64,000 nt of DNA from Anaerocaecibacter muris. Its GTDB lineage: Bacteria > Bacillota > Clostridia > Christensenellales > Pumilibacteraceae. Position 1 is the stretch's first letter. Every line of letters begins with the position of its first letter. Shown here piece after piece: positions 18,817 to 28,190 of the stretch. Below the pieces are notes generated by a model that made no database searches, was not told the DNA's origin, and saw only the letters and a program-made list of their open reading frames with translations. Where the stretch lies: assembly GCF_943192945.1 (NCBI RefSeq), contig NZ_CALPCE010000004.1, positions 181,958-245,957 of the forward strand, read 5' to 3'. The position numbers were made by a program, and so were the translations under genes.

Positions 18817-20028
18817 CTACTGCGCAGACTTTAATTCTTCCATCAGTTCGACGAACGCCGCTTTAAGCTCGACCGACGGCAGTTTGTCGCCGTTGCGCGA
18901 TTTGTAAAACAAATCGAAAATTTCGCCGTCCGACAAGTGCGCGCGCCGCTCGACGGTTTTATCTGTGCGCACTGCGGCGGTGACTACAAAATCGTTAAAC
19001 GCGGGGTGGGATTTTATTTTGATCGTTTCTTCCTTGCCGAGCGGATCGCCGCTGTACTTTATTCGCACATAGTCGGACGAATACGCGTCCAGTCGCGCCA
19101 TACATTCGTCAAAATTGTCCGCATTGGTTTCGGTAAGTTTTTTGCCCGATTTTAACACAACCTGCGTGACGGCGCGCTTTTCGGTGTCGATAATATTGAC
19201 CGATTTGGTGCGGCTCTCGTCGTAAGCATACTGCACGGGCGAACCGCTGTACTCGGCGAGCGGGGTCTTGCTTATGCGCAAGTGTTTATGTACGTGACCG
19301 AGCGCGACGTAGTCCGCGTTCTGCGGCAGAACGGACACCGGCAAAGCCGCCAGCCCGCCCAACGCTTCGCTCGTTTCGGACTTGCTCAAAAACAAGTGCG
19401 TGCACAAAATATTATAGCCGTCGTCAAAAAACTCGCACGCCTTTTCGAGCGCGAGCTTTACGCGGTCGGGATAGCTAACCGTGTAGTCCTGTTCATACCA
19501 GCGCGACAGTCTGCCCTCGGACGGATACGGAACAAGCGCAATATTAACCTTTTCGTCGCCTTTTTGCACGGTAATTCCGCCGTACCGCCCCGCGTACTTA
19601 ATGCGCTGTTTTTGCAAATAGTCCGCCGCGTCCGCAAGCGCGTACAACGACGGCGGCGGGGTCGGGTCGGACAGCGTTTCGCCGCCGCCTATCGCGGTAT
19701 AATCGAGCTCGCCCGCAAGAACAATGCCCTGCATTTCGGCAAGCGGTTTCGCCGCGCACAGCCGACGTTCGTCGTCGTGGTTGCCCGCAAGCGCGATAAC
19801 CGCCCTGCCGCGCTCGGCAAGCGTCAAAATACTGCGATAAAACACGCGCTCCGCCTCCGCCGGCGGCACCGACGCGTCGAACACGTCGCCCGCAATAAGA
19901 ATAACGTCTATATCCTCGACGTCGGCAAGCTCCGCAAGTTCTTTTATAACCGCGCACTGCTCGTCGAGCCGCGACGCCTTGTTAAGTTTTTTTCCGAGGT
20001 GCAGGTCGGCGGTATGTAAAATCTTCAT
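18817..20028 (-). CDS. sbcD: exonuclease subunit SbcD
   Basis: A 403-residue Mre11-type calcineurin-like phosphoesterase, the nuclease subunit of SbcCD. The phosphoesterase motifs appear in order: ADLHLGK (residues 7-13), GDVFD, GNHDDE, CTHLFL and GHVHKH. This is the first gene of the sbcD-sbcC pair. Starting at ATG 20028 places the DLHLG motif at the canonical N-terminal position. Confidence 0.95.
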   Translation of the reverse strand: MKILHTADLHLGKKLNKASRLDEQCAVIKELAELADVEDIDVILIAGDVFDASVPPAEAERVFYRSILTLAERGRAVIALAGNHDDERRLCAAKPLAEMQGIVLAGELDYTAIGGGETLSDPTPPPSLYALADAADYLQKQRIKYAGRYGGITVQKGDEKVNIALVPYPSEGRLSRWYEQDYTVSYPDRVKLALEKACEFFDDGYNILCTHLFLSKSETSEALGGLAALPVSVLPQNADYVALGHVHKHLRISKTPLAEYSGSPVQYAYDESRTKSVNIIDTEKRAVTQVVLKSGKKLTETNADNFDECMARLDAYSSDYVRIKYSGDPLGKEETIKIKSHPAFNDFVVTAAVRTDKTVERRAHLSDGEIFDLFYKSRNGDKLPSVELKAAFVELMEELKSAQ

Positions 20029-20204
20029 TTATGCCCTTCTCCCGAACTTTTTTCCCAAAACGGTTGATAATTTCGGCGTTTAGTGGTAATATAGAACAAC
20101 CACGGTACGCGTATCGGGTCGATTGCGGCGCAACCGCAACGCGCTCGACAGCTTATCCATTATAATACAAATTCCCGATTTTTTCAAGCAAATGAGGCTT
20201 TAAG

Positions 20205-21632
20205 ATGTTCAAACTGTCGTCGGAAGCGAGTCTGGACGGCGCTATCACCGTCGAAAATAAATTTATAGTCGAGTATATGCCGTATGCCGACGGCGATTAC
20301 GTAAAGGTCTATCTTTACGGGCTTTCGCTCGCCGCGCGCAAGGGCGACGCGGACGACAACGTCGAGCGGCTTGCGCGCAGGCTCGACCTCGACGTCGCTA
20401 CCGTCGAAGCCGCTATCGAGTACTGGTCGGATCGCGGGCTTGTGTCCAAACTGGGCGACGATATTTGCTATCTTTCGCCGCGAACCGCCCGACCCAAAAT
20501 CAAAAAGTTCGACGTGGATAAATACCGCGAGTTCAACCGTCAAGCCCAACTGTATATCGCCGCGCGGCAAATCACTCCCAACGAATACAACGATTATTAC
20601 ACGTTGATGGAAAAACTTAACATGGAGTGGCAGGCAATGACGCTTGTCGTCAAATACTGCGTAAACCTCAAAGGCGACAACGTTTCCTGCCCGTACATAC
20701 TCGCGGTTGCGCGTAACCTCGCGCAGGACGGCTACCGCACCGCCGACGCCGTGGGCGAAAAGTTAGACGAATACGGCGTGTATTACAACGATTTGTGCGC
20801 GGTGCTCGGCGCAATGGGCGGTAAACGCCCCGACCACGAAGCGGTCAAGCTCTATAAAAAATGGAAAATCGAATACAAGTTTTCGCCCGACGTTATTTTG
20901 CACGTCGCGCAAAACTTAAAGCGCGGCGGGGTCGCTCTGCTCGACAGCAAGCTGACGCAATACCGCGATCTCGGCTTTACCACCGCCGACCTTATCGATA
21001 AATTCGAGGAAGAACGCAAACAGACATACAAACTGACAAAAGCGGTAAACAAGGCGTTGGGCTTGTATTACGAGAACGTCGATCCCGAAATTACCGCATA
21101 TATCCGACCGTGGCTTAACCTCGGCTTCGAGGAGAACGCAATTCTCGCCGCCGCAGACTACTGTATGAAAAACGACATTAAGCGATTGTCCGACCTCGAC
21201 GCGGTCGTGCGCGATTTGTTCGAGCGCGGCTTGACCACCGAAAAACAGACCCGCGCGTACTTCGACAACGAAAGTCGTCACGACGGAGAAATAGAAAAAT
21301 TAAATAAATTGCTGGGCGTCAAAGGCGCGGTCAAGGATATTCAGCGCGCATATTACTCCAACTGGCTGGATAAGTGGAACATGCCCAAAGACGTTATCGA
21401 TTATGCCGCGTCGCTCGCAAGCGACAAAGCCAACCCGTTCGCTTACATGAACGCAGTGCTCCTCGCATGGCACAACAACGGCGTCGCTACGCTCGACAAA
21501 GCCAAAACAACGGCGGCGGAAGTCGCCGCGACGCGCGCGGGCGATCTGTCCGCGCCGACGGGCATAGTCGTGGAAAACAGATCGGCAGAAGAACTTAATT
21601 CGCTGTTTACGCAGATTTCGGAGGACGAATAA
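20205..21632 (+). CDS. DnaD-like replication initiation/primosome protein
   Basis: A 475-residue protein. It has an N-terminal winged-helix part (VKVYLYGLSLAARKG, LDLDVATVEAAIEYWSDRGLVS) and repeated helical DnaB_2/DnaD C-terminal modules (YYTLMEKLNMEWQAMTLVVKYCV, WLNLGFEENAILAAADYCM, YSNWLDKWNMPKDVIDYAA). In Bacillota these remodel origin DNA and help load the replicative helicase. It overlaps by one base with a DnaI/DnaC-like loader, supporting the assignment. It is longer than B. subtilis DnaD (about 230) because it has several C-terminal modules. The ATG follows GAGG, and a TATAAT box lies at 20161-20166. Confidence 0.85.
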   Translation: MFKLSSEASLDGAITVENKFIVEYMPYADGDYVKVYLYGLSLAARKGDADDNVERLARRLDLDVATVEAAIEYWSDRGLVSKLGDDICYLSPRTARPKIKKFDVDKYREFNRQAQLYIAARQITPNEYNDYYTLMEKLNMEWQAMTLVVKYCVNLKGDNVSCPYILAVARNLAQDGYRTADAVGEKLDEYGVYYNDLCAVLGAMGGKRPDHEAVKLYKKWKIEYKFSPDVILHVAQNLKRGGVALLDSKLTQYRDLGFTTADLIDKFEEERKQTYKLTKAVNKALGLYYENVDPEITAYIRPWLNLGFEENAILAAADYCMKNDIKRLSDLDAVVRDLFERGLTTEKQTRAYFDNESRHDGEIEKLNKLLGVKGAVKDIQRAYYSNWLDKWNMPKDVIDYAASLASDKANPFAYMNAVLLAWHNNGVATLDKAKTTAAEVAATRAGDLSAPTGIVVENRSAEELNSLFTQISEDE

Positions 21633-22516
21633 TGAACGCTTATCAACGCGCGGTAAAAGAAATTACGGACGAGCGCAGAGCGGATCTCGACGCAGGTTTG
21701 GCGGTTTGGCGCGAAGCGTTGCACACAAATAAAGAATTGCGCGAAGCGTACAAAATTTATCAGGACGAAGCTGTAAAAAAAGCGCAAAAACAGCAAAATT
21801 CGATAGAAATCGCACGAAAAAACTTAAAAAACGCCGTTTTTGCGGCAAAATTGGATCGCAATGTCATCGAACCGCCCTGCCGTTGCAAGCTGTGTAACGA
21901 TACGGGAATAATTAACAGCAAATATTGCAAATGCGTAATTAAACGCGTAATAAATTCGGAAAGCGAAAATTTAGTATTGCCGCAAACCGATTTTACGGAA
22001 GCACAAAAAACAGCGCCCAAGGCAATTTCCAAAGTGTACGGCGCGGCGCGAAAATACATAGACGAATACCAAAGCGGTGCAAAACCGTTTTTTATAATAG
22101 CAGGATCGTCCGGCACAGGCAAAACCGTACTCGCCTCGGCGATAGCAACGGAGTTTATGAAAAACGGCGCGTCGGCGGTAACGGTAAGCGCGTTCGATTT
22201 TGTAAAACGCGCAAAGGACTACCACACGCAGTTCGCAATAGATAATTACAACGACTTGTTTACCCCCATGCTCGACTGCGACGTGCTCGTAATAGACGAC
22301 CTCGGCACGGAAACAATGCTGAAAAACATAACGCGCGAATATTTATACACCGTAATCAACGAGCGGTGGTTAAGAAAAAAACATACCGTCGTCACGACCA
22401 ACCTAAAACCCGAAGCGTTGATAGACAGATACGGCGAAGCGATATTTTCCCGCCTGTGCGACAAGAGCGTCGCTAACAGCTTTATGGTAATCGCCCAAAA
22501 CGCACGAATTAAATAA
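21632..22516 (+). CDS. DnaI/DnaC-like helicase loader ATPase
   Basis: A 294-residue AAA+ protein. An N-terminal helical region is followed by a cysteine cluster (C83, C85, C88, C99, C101), as in the DnaI zinc-binding domain. Walker A GSSGTGKT is at 158-165, then Walker B LVIDDLGTE and the sensor region VVTTNL. It is predicted to deliver the replicative helicase to DNA together with the upstream DnaD-like protein, with which it shares a TAATG stop-start overlap, indicating translational coupling. A terminator follows. Confidence 0.9.
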   Translation: MNAYQRAVKEITDERRADLDAGLAVWREALHTNKELREAYKIYQDEAVKKAQKQQNSIEIARKNLKNAVFAAKLDRNVIEPPCRCKLCNDTGIINSKYCKCVIKRVINSESENLVLPQTDFTEAQKTAPKAISKVYGAARKYIDEYQSGAKPFFIIAGSSGTGKTVLASAIATEFMKNGASAVTVSAFDFVKRAKDYHTQFAIDNYNDLFTPMLDCDVLVIDDLGTETMLKNITREYLYTVINERWLRKKHTVVTTNLKPEALIDRYGEAIFSRLCDKSVANSFMVIAQNARIK

Positions 22517-22522
22517 TTTGTT

Positions 22523-22556
22523 AAAACGGTAAAATAATTTAACTTTTACCGTTTTT
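22523..22556 (+). terminator. intrinsic terminator of the dnaD-dnaI-like operon
   Basis: Stem AAACGGTAAAA/TTTTACCGTTT with a nine-base loop and a T run, seven bases after the loader stop codon. Confidence 0.85.
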
Positions 22557-22604
22557 TGTTTGAATATTAAATATCAATAATACTCTTAAATTCGATTAAA
22601 TTAT

Positions 22605-23960
22605 TTAATTTATTATTTTTAATTGATTTTCAAATAATTTAATATGATCTTTTTCCTCAATTAACATTTCTTCTATTTCTTTTCCCAAATATGCAACCGC
22701 TAAATCGTGTTTTTCTGTTTCATATAAATAAAACATATATGTAAAATAAAATTCTCCATCCATTTGTCTATTTATTTTATTGTGTCCTCTGCCATATCGC
22801 TTATGTAATTGTTGATATTCTTCTAATAAAAATTTTAAAATACGGTTATTTATTTCCGATAAGTCGGCAATATTCGCACGCAATTTTTTTCTTTCGTATA
22901 AATCTAGCTCTTGACTGTTTACTTTTTTAATTTGGTTTAAAATAACAGAATATATTTCAAAATACATAACACTTATTTGAAATTTTTTGTCTGTCAGCAT
23001 GGAATGAATAAATTTAGCTTTACGCACGATTTGCAGTCGCTCACGCATGGGAATACCTAAAAACAGATTTTCTGTCCATAATTTGTCATAATCGTATGAA
23101 CTATCTATGTACAACGGACAAAAGCACTTTTTATAGTCGTCGAATTCTTGCCAAAACAATTTTTCATCGATACTGCCTTCGTTCAAATTAACGGTAAAAT
23201 CAATAAACTTTGCCAAATACGCTTCCTTGTTTACGCTATCGCCGAATATGTTTTGCACCGTATGATTCAACTGTTTTTTGTCGATAGACAGCAACATCAC
23301 ACTGTTTGGTATGCCGTAAAAAACGTGATGCAACCGCTCCAAAACTTTTATAGCATATTCGGGCAAACACCTATCCAACTCGTCCACTATAAATATCAAC
23401 GGGAATTTTGCTTCACTCTCTGTGGAAATCGTCATTTGCGACTCCGCCAGCTTTGTTAAATGTTCACGCACTGCTTTTATCGCTTTTCCGATTAAATTCT
23501 TATTGTTAAATTCATCTGATATTTTTGCGTTATTTTTTATACTTTCCGCCGTTCGCCTTATATCCACTCCCGATACTTTTTTAACCCAATAGTTTAACGT
23601 TTTACTAATCGACTTAATTACTTCTTTACCTATATTCTTAATAAAATGCTCGCACTTATATAGCTCGTTCAGTTTTTCGATCATAGTTGTCAGCACGGCA
23701 ATAAGCGGCTCGTCATAATAATCGTTTTCCCACGCGTTATAGTGAAAAACAAAATAATTACCTTTCGCTTTTGCCAAATCAATTTTTTCGTCATCACCAA
23801 TTCCCTGCAACCGCCGTTCAAGCCGATCCAGCACCCACGACTTGCCGCACCCCCACGACCCGTCAACAGCAAAGCAACTCGCCCCGCCGTTCTTTGTCAT
23901 GGCGTTTATTATATTCGATAATATTTCTATATCGCCGTTTCTATTCAATAAATCTTTCAT
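22605..23960 (-). CDS. KAP family P-loop NTPase
   Basis: A 451-residue protein. Walker A GSWGCGKS is at residues 34-41. A KAP-type Walker B, FIVDELDRC, near residue 195 is followed by LERLHHVFYGIPNSVMLLSIDKKQL. KAP NTPases are often linked to phage defence or membrane-associated processes. The hydrophobic segments usually inserted in KAP proteins are not evident here. The gene is AT-rich compared with neighbours, stands alone, and borders a 1.3 kb repeat-filled stretch, all consistent with acquisition. The start has no clear ribosome binding site. Function unknown. Confidence 0.85.
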   Translation of the reverse strand: MKDLLNRNGDIEILSNIINAMTKNGGASCFAVDGSWGCGKSWVLDRLERRLQGIGDDEKIDLAKAKGNYFVFHYNAWENDYYDEPLIAVLTTMIEKLNELYKCEHFIKNIGKEVIKSISKTLNYWVKKVSGVDIRRTAESIKNNAKISDEFNNKNLIGKAIKAVREHLTKLAESQMTISTESEAKFPLIFIVDELDRCLPEYAIKVLERLHHVFYGIPNSVMLLSIDKKQLNHTVQNIFGDSVNKEAYLAKFIDFTVNLNEGSIDEKLFWQEFDDYKKCFCPLYIDSSYDYDKLWTENLFLGIPMRERLQIVRKAKFIHSMLTDKKFQISVMYFEIYSVILNQIKKVNSQELDLYERKKLRANIADLSEINNRILKFLLEEYQQLHKRYGRGHNKINRQMDGEFYFTYMFYLYETEKHDLAVAYLGKEIEEMLIEEKDHIKLFENQLKIIN

Positions 23961-24502
23961 TTGTTTTAACCGCTACTATGTAGCTTTCCTCCCGATTATT
24001 TTTTCGTATATATTTCCGCCGCACATTACAAGCGACCGTCAACTTGCACTGTGCCGCAAATCTTTGCCATGCTAACCCGCACAGCTTTTGCCGCCTTTCA
24101 TTTAAAGCTCGGCGACGCGCAAAGTGAAGGAATTAAACGTCAGCCGCGCTTATGTAATTGTATCGCGTTTGTTTTTTTCGCCTCTCCATGCGACAGTTAA
24201 GATTTACTTTTCTGCGGCGGTTCGCCTGGATTCCTTGGCAGGCTCGGAATGATGGGGGTGTGAGTAATTACCGCACTACCCTGCGGCGGTTCGCCTTGAT
24301 TCCTCGGCAAGCTCGGAATGATGGGTGATATAAGCGTTTCTTTTATTTATAATCTAATCAAGTTTTGTGCGGAGCAAAACTTCCGCAATTATTATCTTTT
24401 ATCTCTTATTTATTATCTTATTCCCCTCCTAACCCGCTTCTATTTTACAACAATGCCGAATAAAAATCAAGTGCGGATTTTTGCGGCTTATTCACAACAT
24501 AA

Positions 24503-24593
24503 AAAATCTTGATTTACTAAACCGCTGGTTTAGTGGCACGGTAGCATATCCGAAAACTTTTTATCAACATTTAATTTTCCGTTAGAAATCGCC
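24503..24593 (+). repeat. palindromic repeat element, copy A
   Basis: Opens with AAAAATCTTGATTTACTAAA, has the palindrome ACTAAACC-GCT-GGTTTAGT (about 24516-24534) and ends with TTCCGTTAGAAATCGCC. It is one of four copies in the window (others 24874, 35351, 36075). The centre differs from the others (GCT instead of a single base) while the arms still pair. Confidence 0.75.
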
Positions 24594-24873
24594 TGTTATG
24601 TACACCTGTTCGCAACGCATATAATATCATTACGCTAATCCGCTTTGTGGCGGTTAGCCTTGATTCCTCGACAAGCTCGGAATGATGGGAATTTGGTTTT
24701 AAACGCCCATTATTCTACAAAGCACACAAAGGCGTGCCATGTCCCTATCCCATCATTTCGACCGAAGCGCGCTTACGCGCGTAGTGGAGAAATCAATGCG
24801 GTAGCCGCATGACCGCTAAAAAATTACAATTACACATTTTGCCGCAAAATTTAACCTATTATAAAATTTTTTA

Positions 24874-24964
24874 AAAATCTTGATTTACTAAACCGTCGGT
24901 TTAGCGATGCGGGAGGGTATTCAAAAATTTTCCTTTCGCATGCAAAATTCCGTTAGAAATCGCC
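24874..24964 (+). repeat. palindromic repeat element, copy B
   Basis: Same layout as copy A. The palindrome CTAAACCG-T-CGGTTTAG is at 24888-24904, then a GGGAGGGTAT segment, and the end segment TTCCGTTAGAAATCGCC. No reading frame is shared between copies, so it is a non-coding element. Confidence 0.75.
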
Positions 24965-25240
24965 TTAATTTATATAATTATACCACGCGGAATAGTTTAT
25001 GCGGAATACGTTGCGTTTATTTATCAGTTGTTACATTTACATTATGCAGACGAGTTCTCCGACAGTACATATCCTATGGAATTATATTTTTATACTTGTA
25101 CTTGCCGCAAAATTAGCAACAAAAAACAGTCACCGCTATTATAAAGTACAATGGCAACGACTGCTTATGTTTACTGCAATTATATTATTATTTTTATTTT
25201 ATAATATAAAAATATAGCGTTTTTACTTTATATTACTTCC

Positions 25241-26707
25241 TTATATCAAACAGCGGATAATGCCCAGCGTGCTGTAAAGTCCGTATATAAACTTCTTTTT
25301 TGCGGGCACGTCGTGGCTTTTGACGGTATCGGACGGCAAGTATTCGTTATTCATTCCGACCTGCAAGCTGTTTACGACAAACGTATCGTTAATATAGTCG
25401 TCTAATTGAGCGGTAAAGGCGGGGGAGTCGATAATTACTACCGATTCGGTATCGATGTGCGCGCTACGCTCGTCGAGGTTAAACGACCCGATTATGCTGT
25501 ATCTGTTATCAAAAGTAAACATTTTGGCGTGCAGTTGGTTGTCCGCCTGATATTCCAACAGCTTAATATTCTTATTCAAATATTGCTCGCGCGTGTGATA
25601 GTAGTCGGCATATCCGACGTTGCGCGTATTGTACAGCGAATTAGTTATTATTGTGAACTCGTCGTTTTTTGCCGCAAGCGCGCGTAACTTCGCCTTTTTA
25701 TCATTCTCCAAAAGCGTGTACGGTGTGACGGCAACCGTCTTTTTGGAACTTTCCATAAGATTATATACCGCTTGGAGTATTATAGGCGGCTTTTTGCCCG
25801 ACGTTATTTTATTGCTGACAAACGTTGCTTTGTCTATCGCAACGCCTTGCGTGGAATAATCGACTTCGGCGGTAGCCATTTCGCTGTTATCGTAAAACTC
25901 CGAATACTGCCGTTCATACTCGGCTTTTGCACGCAAATCGACTTTTTTCGACTTTATTCGCGTTGATAAATCGCTCGCGATTATTTGCTCGAAGTACCGC
26001 TCGGCTTGACCTGCGACGCCGTTTTCGCCGCTGTTGGTTATCATTACTTCCATGTCGTAATTAGCCAAATACGCGCCCGTACCCATATTAACGCCGCCGA
26101 CTATCAGCTTATCGCCGTCTACAATCGTCGCTTTGTCGTGCATCAGCACCATCAATCCCGCGGGATCGAAAATATTGATTTTATTAAAATAGTACAATTC
26201 TATATTATTATGATTTGATACTATGTTGCCGATTGTCGCAAGTTCGCCCGTCAATCGACCCATTTTTCCGTCGAGCACTATGCGCACTTTCACGCCGCGG
26301 TCGGCGGCTCTTACAAGCGCGGTATAATAATGGTAAGACCACTGTTGCTCGTAAGTGTCGTATACCATGTAGTCAATCGATTTGCGCGCGTCCTCAACAA
26401 GCCGCAGTCGTCTATAAAACGATTGCTCGCTCGTCGGCATGAGTAACGCCCGTTCCTTTGCCGCTTCGTCGCGGTTTATATCGGTCTGCGTGGCGGAAAG
26501 AGCCGCCCGCGTCAGTCTTGCATTGTCCGCCGCGCTCACATTAAGAGTAACCGAATACGGCAAAATTACGGCAAGCATATACCAAATAATAGCCGCAAAA
26601 ACATAGCAAACAACGGTCTTAACCACATATCCGACGCGCATACGCGTTTCGTATAAAGCAACAGCTTTTTTTCTGTGCAAGGGTTTCACGCGAATATTGT
26701 ACCACAC
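25241..26707 (-). CDS. phospholipase D-family membrane protein (cardiolipin synthase-like)
   Basis: A 488-residue protein with an N-terminal membrane segment (about residues 28-50) and two HKD motifs, HDKATIVDG near residue 190 and HAKMFTFDN near 391, each followed by the usual serine/asparagine-rich strand (GGVNMG, GSFNLDERS). Two-HKD enzymes transfer phosphatidyl groups or cleave phosphodiesters; cardiolipin synthesis is one possibility. The extracytoplasmic location of the catalytic part is inference. The start is unsettled: GTG at 26707 or ATG at 26641, neither with a good ribosome binding site. Confidence 0.85.
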   Translation of the reverse strand: MWYNIRVKPLHRKKAVALYETRMRVGYVVKTVVCYVFAAIIWYMLAVILPYSVTLNVSAADNARLTRAALSATQTDINRDEAAKERALLMPTSEQSFYRRLRLVEDARKSIDYMVYDTYEQQWSYHYYTALVRAADRGVKVRIVLDGKMGRLTGELATIGNIVSNHNNIELYYFNKINIFDPAGLMVLMHDKATIVDGDKLIVGGVNMGTGAYLANYDMEVMITNSGENGVAGQAERYFEQIIASDLSTRIKSKKVDLRAKAEYERQYSEFYDNSEMATAEVDYSTQGVAIDKATFVSNKITSGKKPPIILQAVYNLMESSKKTVAVTPYTLLENDKKAKLRALAAKNDEFTIITNSLYNTRNVGYADYYHTREQYLNKNIKLLEYQADNQLHAKMFTFDNRYSIIGSFNLDERSAHIDTESVVIIDSPAFTAQLDDYINDTFVVNSLQVGMNNEYLPSDTVKSHDVPAKKKFIYGLYSTLGIIRCLI

Positions 26708-26790
26708 TCGAATAATAATTGCTACCGTTTTTCCTTAAATTGTTTTAAAACGTTTCAATGTGACCATAATTGCGGTACGGAGGTTATTAT

Positions 26791-28047
26791 ATGAATCCAT
26801 TTAACGAAAAACCCTGCAAAATCGAAAAATGCGTCGCCGACTGGCGGAAAATTTATCCCACTGCTTACGACAAGAACGACGCCGACGCATACACCAAAGT
26901 GCGTGCGATTTTGCTTAACGGCGCGGAATTCGAGGAATCTTGGTTCATGCACCAGCTCGCCCGTCACACGACCGATAACAACTTGCGGCGCGACGTAGCG
27001 TTATTGCGCAGACTCGAACAGCAACAACAAAAACGAATTTCGTACTTTAAACCCAAAGACGAATCTATGCTGGAAACGACCATATCTTACGAACAACTGG
27101 CGGTCGATTTAACGGCAATCCTCGCGCAGACCGAAAAAAACAAATATGTAAAAGCCGCGCTCGACTTTGCCTTGCTCGAAGACTTTGACCACCTTTACCG
27201 TTTCAGCGACCTGCTGGAAATGGAACAGGGCATATCGGGCGAAAAACTTGTCGGCACGTATACCGAAATCATGCCGGGGCGTCCGACCATAGCCGAACAC
27301 CGCCATCCGTTTGACGACGTGCGCCGCCCGATAACTCCCGACGCGTCGCTTTCGACCAAACTGCACACTATGATTATCACCGCCGCCGAGCAACAAACCA
27401 TGAACTTCTATATGAACCTCGGCACGTTCTATCCCACGTCAGACCTCGGTCGCAAGCTGTTTTTGGAAATCGGCATGATAGAAGAACAACACGTCACGCA
27501 ATACGAATCGCTTATGGACCCCACCTCAACGTGGTTAGAATGTCTGTTGATGCACGAATATTGCGAGTGCTACCTGTACTACTCGGCAATGAGCGAGGAG
27601 TCCAATGAAATAGCTAAAAAGATTTGGACGTCACACTTCGAGCAAGAGCTGTCGCACCTGCACTTTGCCGCCGAACTGCTTAAAAAGTACGAAGGCAAGG
27701 AGTGGGCGCAGGTTATTCCCAACGCAGAATTTCCCACGCTTCTCACTTTCAGCAATAATTGCGAAAAGAATAAGCACTATATCCGCAATATTTTAAAGAA
27801 TACTGTAAATAACACTTCCGTACTCGAAGAATATACCGATTTAAACAATATTCCCGACGATTACGAATACTTTAAGTATAACAACACCGTAAACAAAACT
27901 CCATCGACCGTTGCAAGCCATAAGGTAATAGATAACTATATCAACGAATTCGGCGAGGATTACCGATTTACGGTAGCGGAACACCCCGTAAAAGCTCTGC
28001 GTAACCGCAAAGAAGATAACGTAAATTTAGCACGCAAAAAAGATTAA
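26791..28047 (+). CDS. ferritin-like di-iron protein, uncharacterised
   Basis: A 418-residue soluble protein. The start is ATG at 26791 behind GGAGG. Residues about 195-300 show a helical pattern with a possible di-iron carboxylate set: E200, E231-x-x-H234, E256 or E259, and E286-x-x-H289. That is the E / ExxH / E / ExxH order of ferritin-like four-helix bundles. N- and C-terminal parts are charged and unrecognised. Whether it stores iron, reacts with oxygen or peroxide, or has lost activity cannot be told. It stands alone with its own terminator, next to the parS cluster. Confidence 0.6.
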   Translation: MNPFNEKPCKIEKCVADWRKIYPTAYDKNDADAYTKVRAILLNGAEFEESWFMHQLARHTTDNNLRRDVALLRRLEQQQQKRISYFKPKDESMLETTISYEQLAVDLTAILAQTEKNKYVKAALDFALLEDFDHLYRFSDLLEMEQGISGEKLVGTYTEIMPGRPTIAEHRHPFDDVRRPITPDASLSTKLHTMIITAAEQQTMNFYMNLGTFYPTSDLGRKLFLEIGMIEEQHVTQYESLMDPTSTWLECLLMHEYCECYLYYSAMSEESNEIAKKIWTSHFEQELSHLHFAAELLKKYEGKEWAQVIPNAEFPTLLTFSNNCEKNKHYIRNILKNTVNNTSVLEEYTDLNNIPDDYEYFKYNNTVNKTPSTVASHKVIDNYINEFGEDYRFTVAEHPVKALRNRKEDNVNLARKKD

Positions 28048-28055
28048 AACGTAAA

Positions 28056-28079
28056 ACGCCGCTCACAAGCGGCGTTTTT
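28056..28079 (+). terminator. intrinsic terminator of the ferritin-like gene
   Basis: Perfect 8 bp stem ACGCCGCT/AGCGGCGT with a CACA loop and a T run, eight bases after the stop codon. Confidence 0.88.
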
Positions 28080-28093
28080 CTTTACATTTATAT

Positions 28094-28109
28094 TGTTTCA
28101 CGTGGAACA
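28094..28109. promoter_or_regulatory. parS: parS site 1
   Basis: TGTTTCACGTGGAACA matches the established Bacillota parS consensus (TGTTNCACGTGAAACA, read on the other strand) at every fixed position. ParB binds and spreads from such sites to organise and segregate origins. First of three copies within 96 bp, between a terminator and the parB stop codon. Confidence 0.95.
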
Positions 28110-28132
28110 TCCGTCTACCGTTACGATTATTT

Positions 28133-28148
28133 TGTTTCACGTGGAACA
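28133..28148. promoter_or_regulatory. parS: parS site 2
   Basis: Second exact copy of the 16-base parS sequence, start-to-start distance 39 bp from site 1. Confidence 0.95.
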
Positions 28149-28173
28149 TTATTTGCTATGTTGCGGGCAAATG

Positions 28174-28189
28174 TGTTTCACGTGGAACA
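28174..28189. promoter_or_regulatory. parS: parS site 3
   Basis: Third exact copy, 41 bp after site 2 and ending one base before the parB gene's last base. Confidence 0.95.
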
Positions 28190-28190
28190 T

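Larger units (their letters stand above)
23961..25240. repeat. gene-free stretch with dispersed repeats
   Basis: No convincing gene. It contains GC-rich units of about 43 bp (GCGGCGGTTCGCC...CTCGGAATGATGGG) at 24213-24256, 24283-24325 and 24643-24690. A second unit type at 24750-24795 has a CGCGCTTACGCGCG core. A hairpin AAGTTTTG/CAAAACTT lies at 24359-24382. There are also two copies of a 91 bp palindrome-bearing element (24503-24593 and 24874-24964). The block 24213-24425 is the reverse complement of part of the tandem array at 36.7-37.7 kb. Confidence 0.8.

Noticed and set aside
17346..18866. Long plus-strand open frame (about 500 codons) opposite sbcC
   Set aside because: It is antisense to a well-conserved gene, rich in Arg/Phe/Val as expected from GC-rich opposite-strand reading, and has no family similarity.
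24318..25217. Several short open frames in the repeat-filled stretch
   Set aside because: They are formed by the repeats and AT-rich DNA, lack ribosome binding sites, and no frame is conserved between repeat copies.
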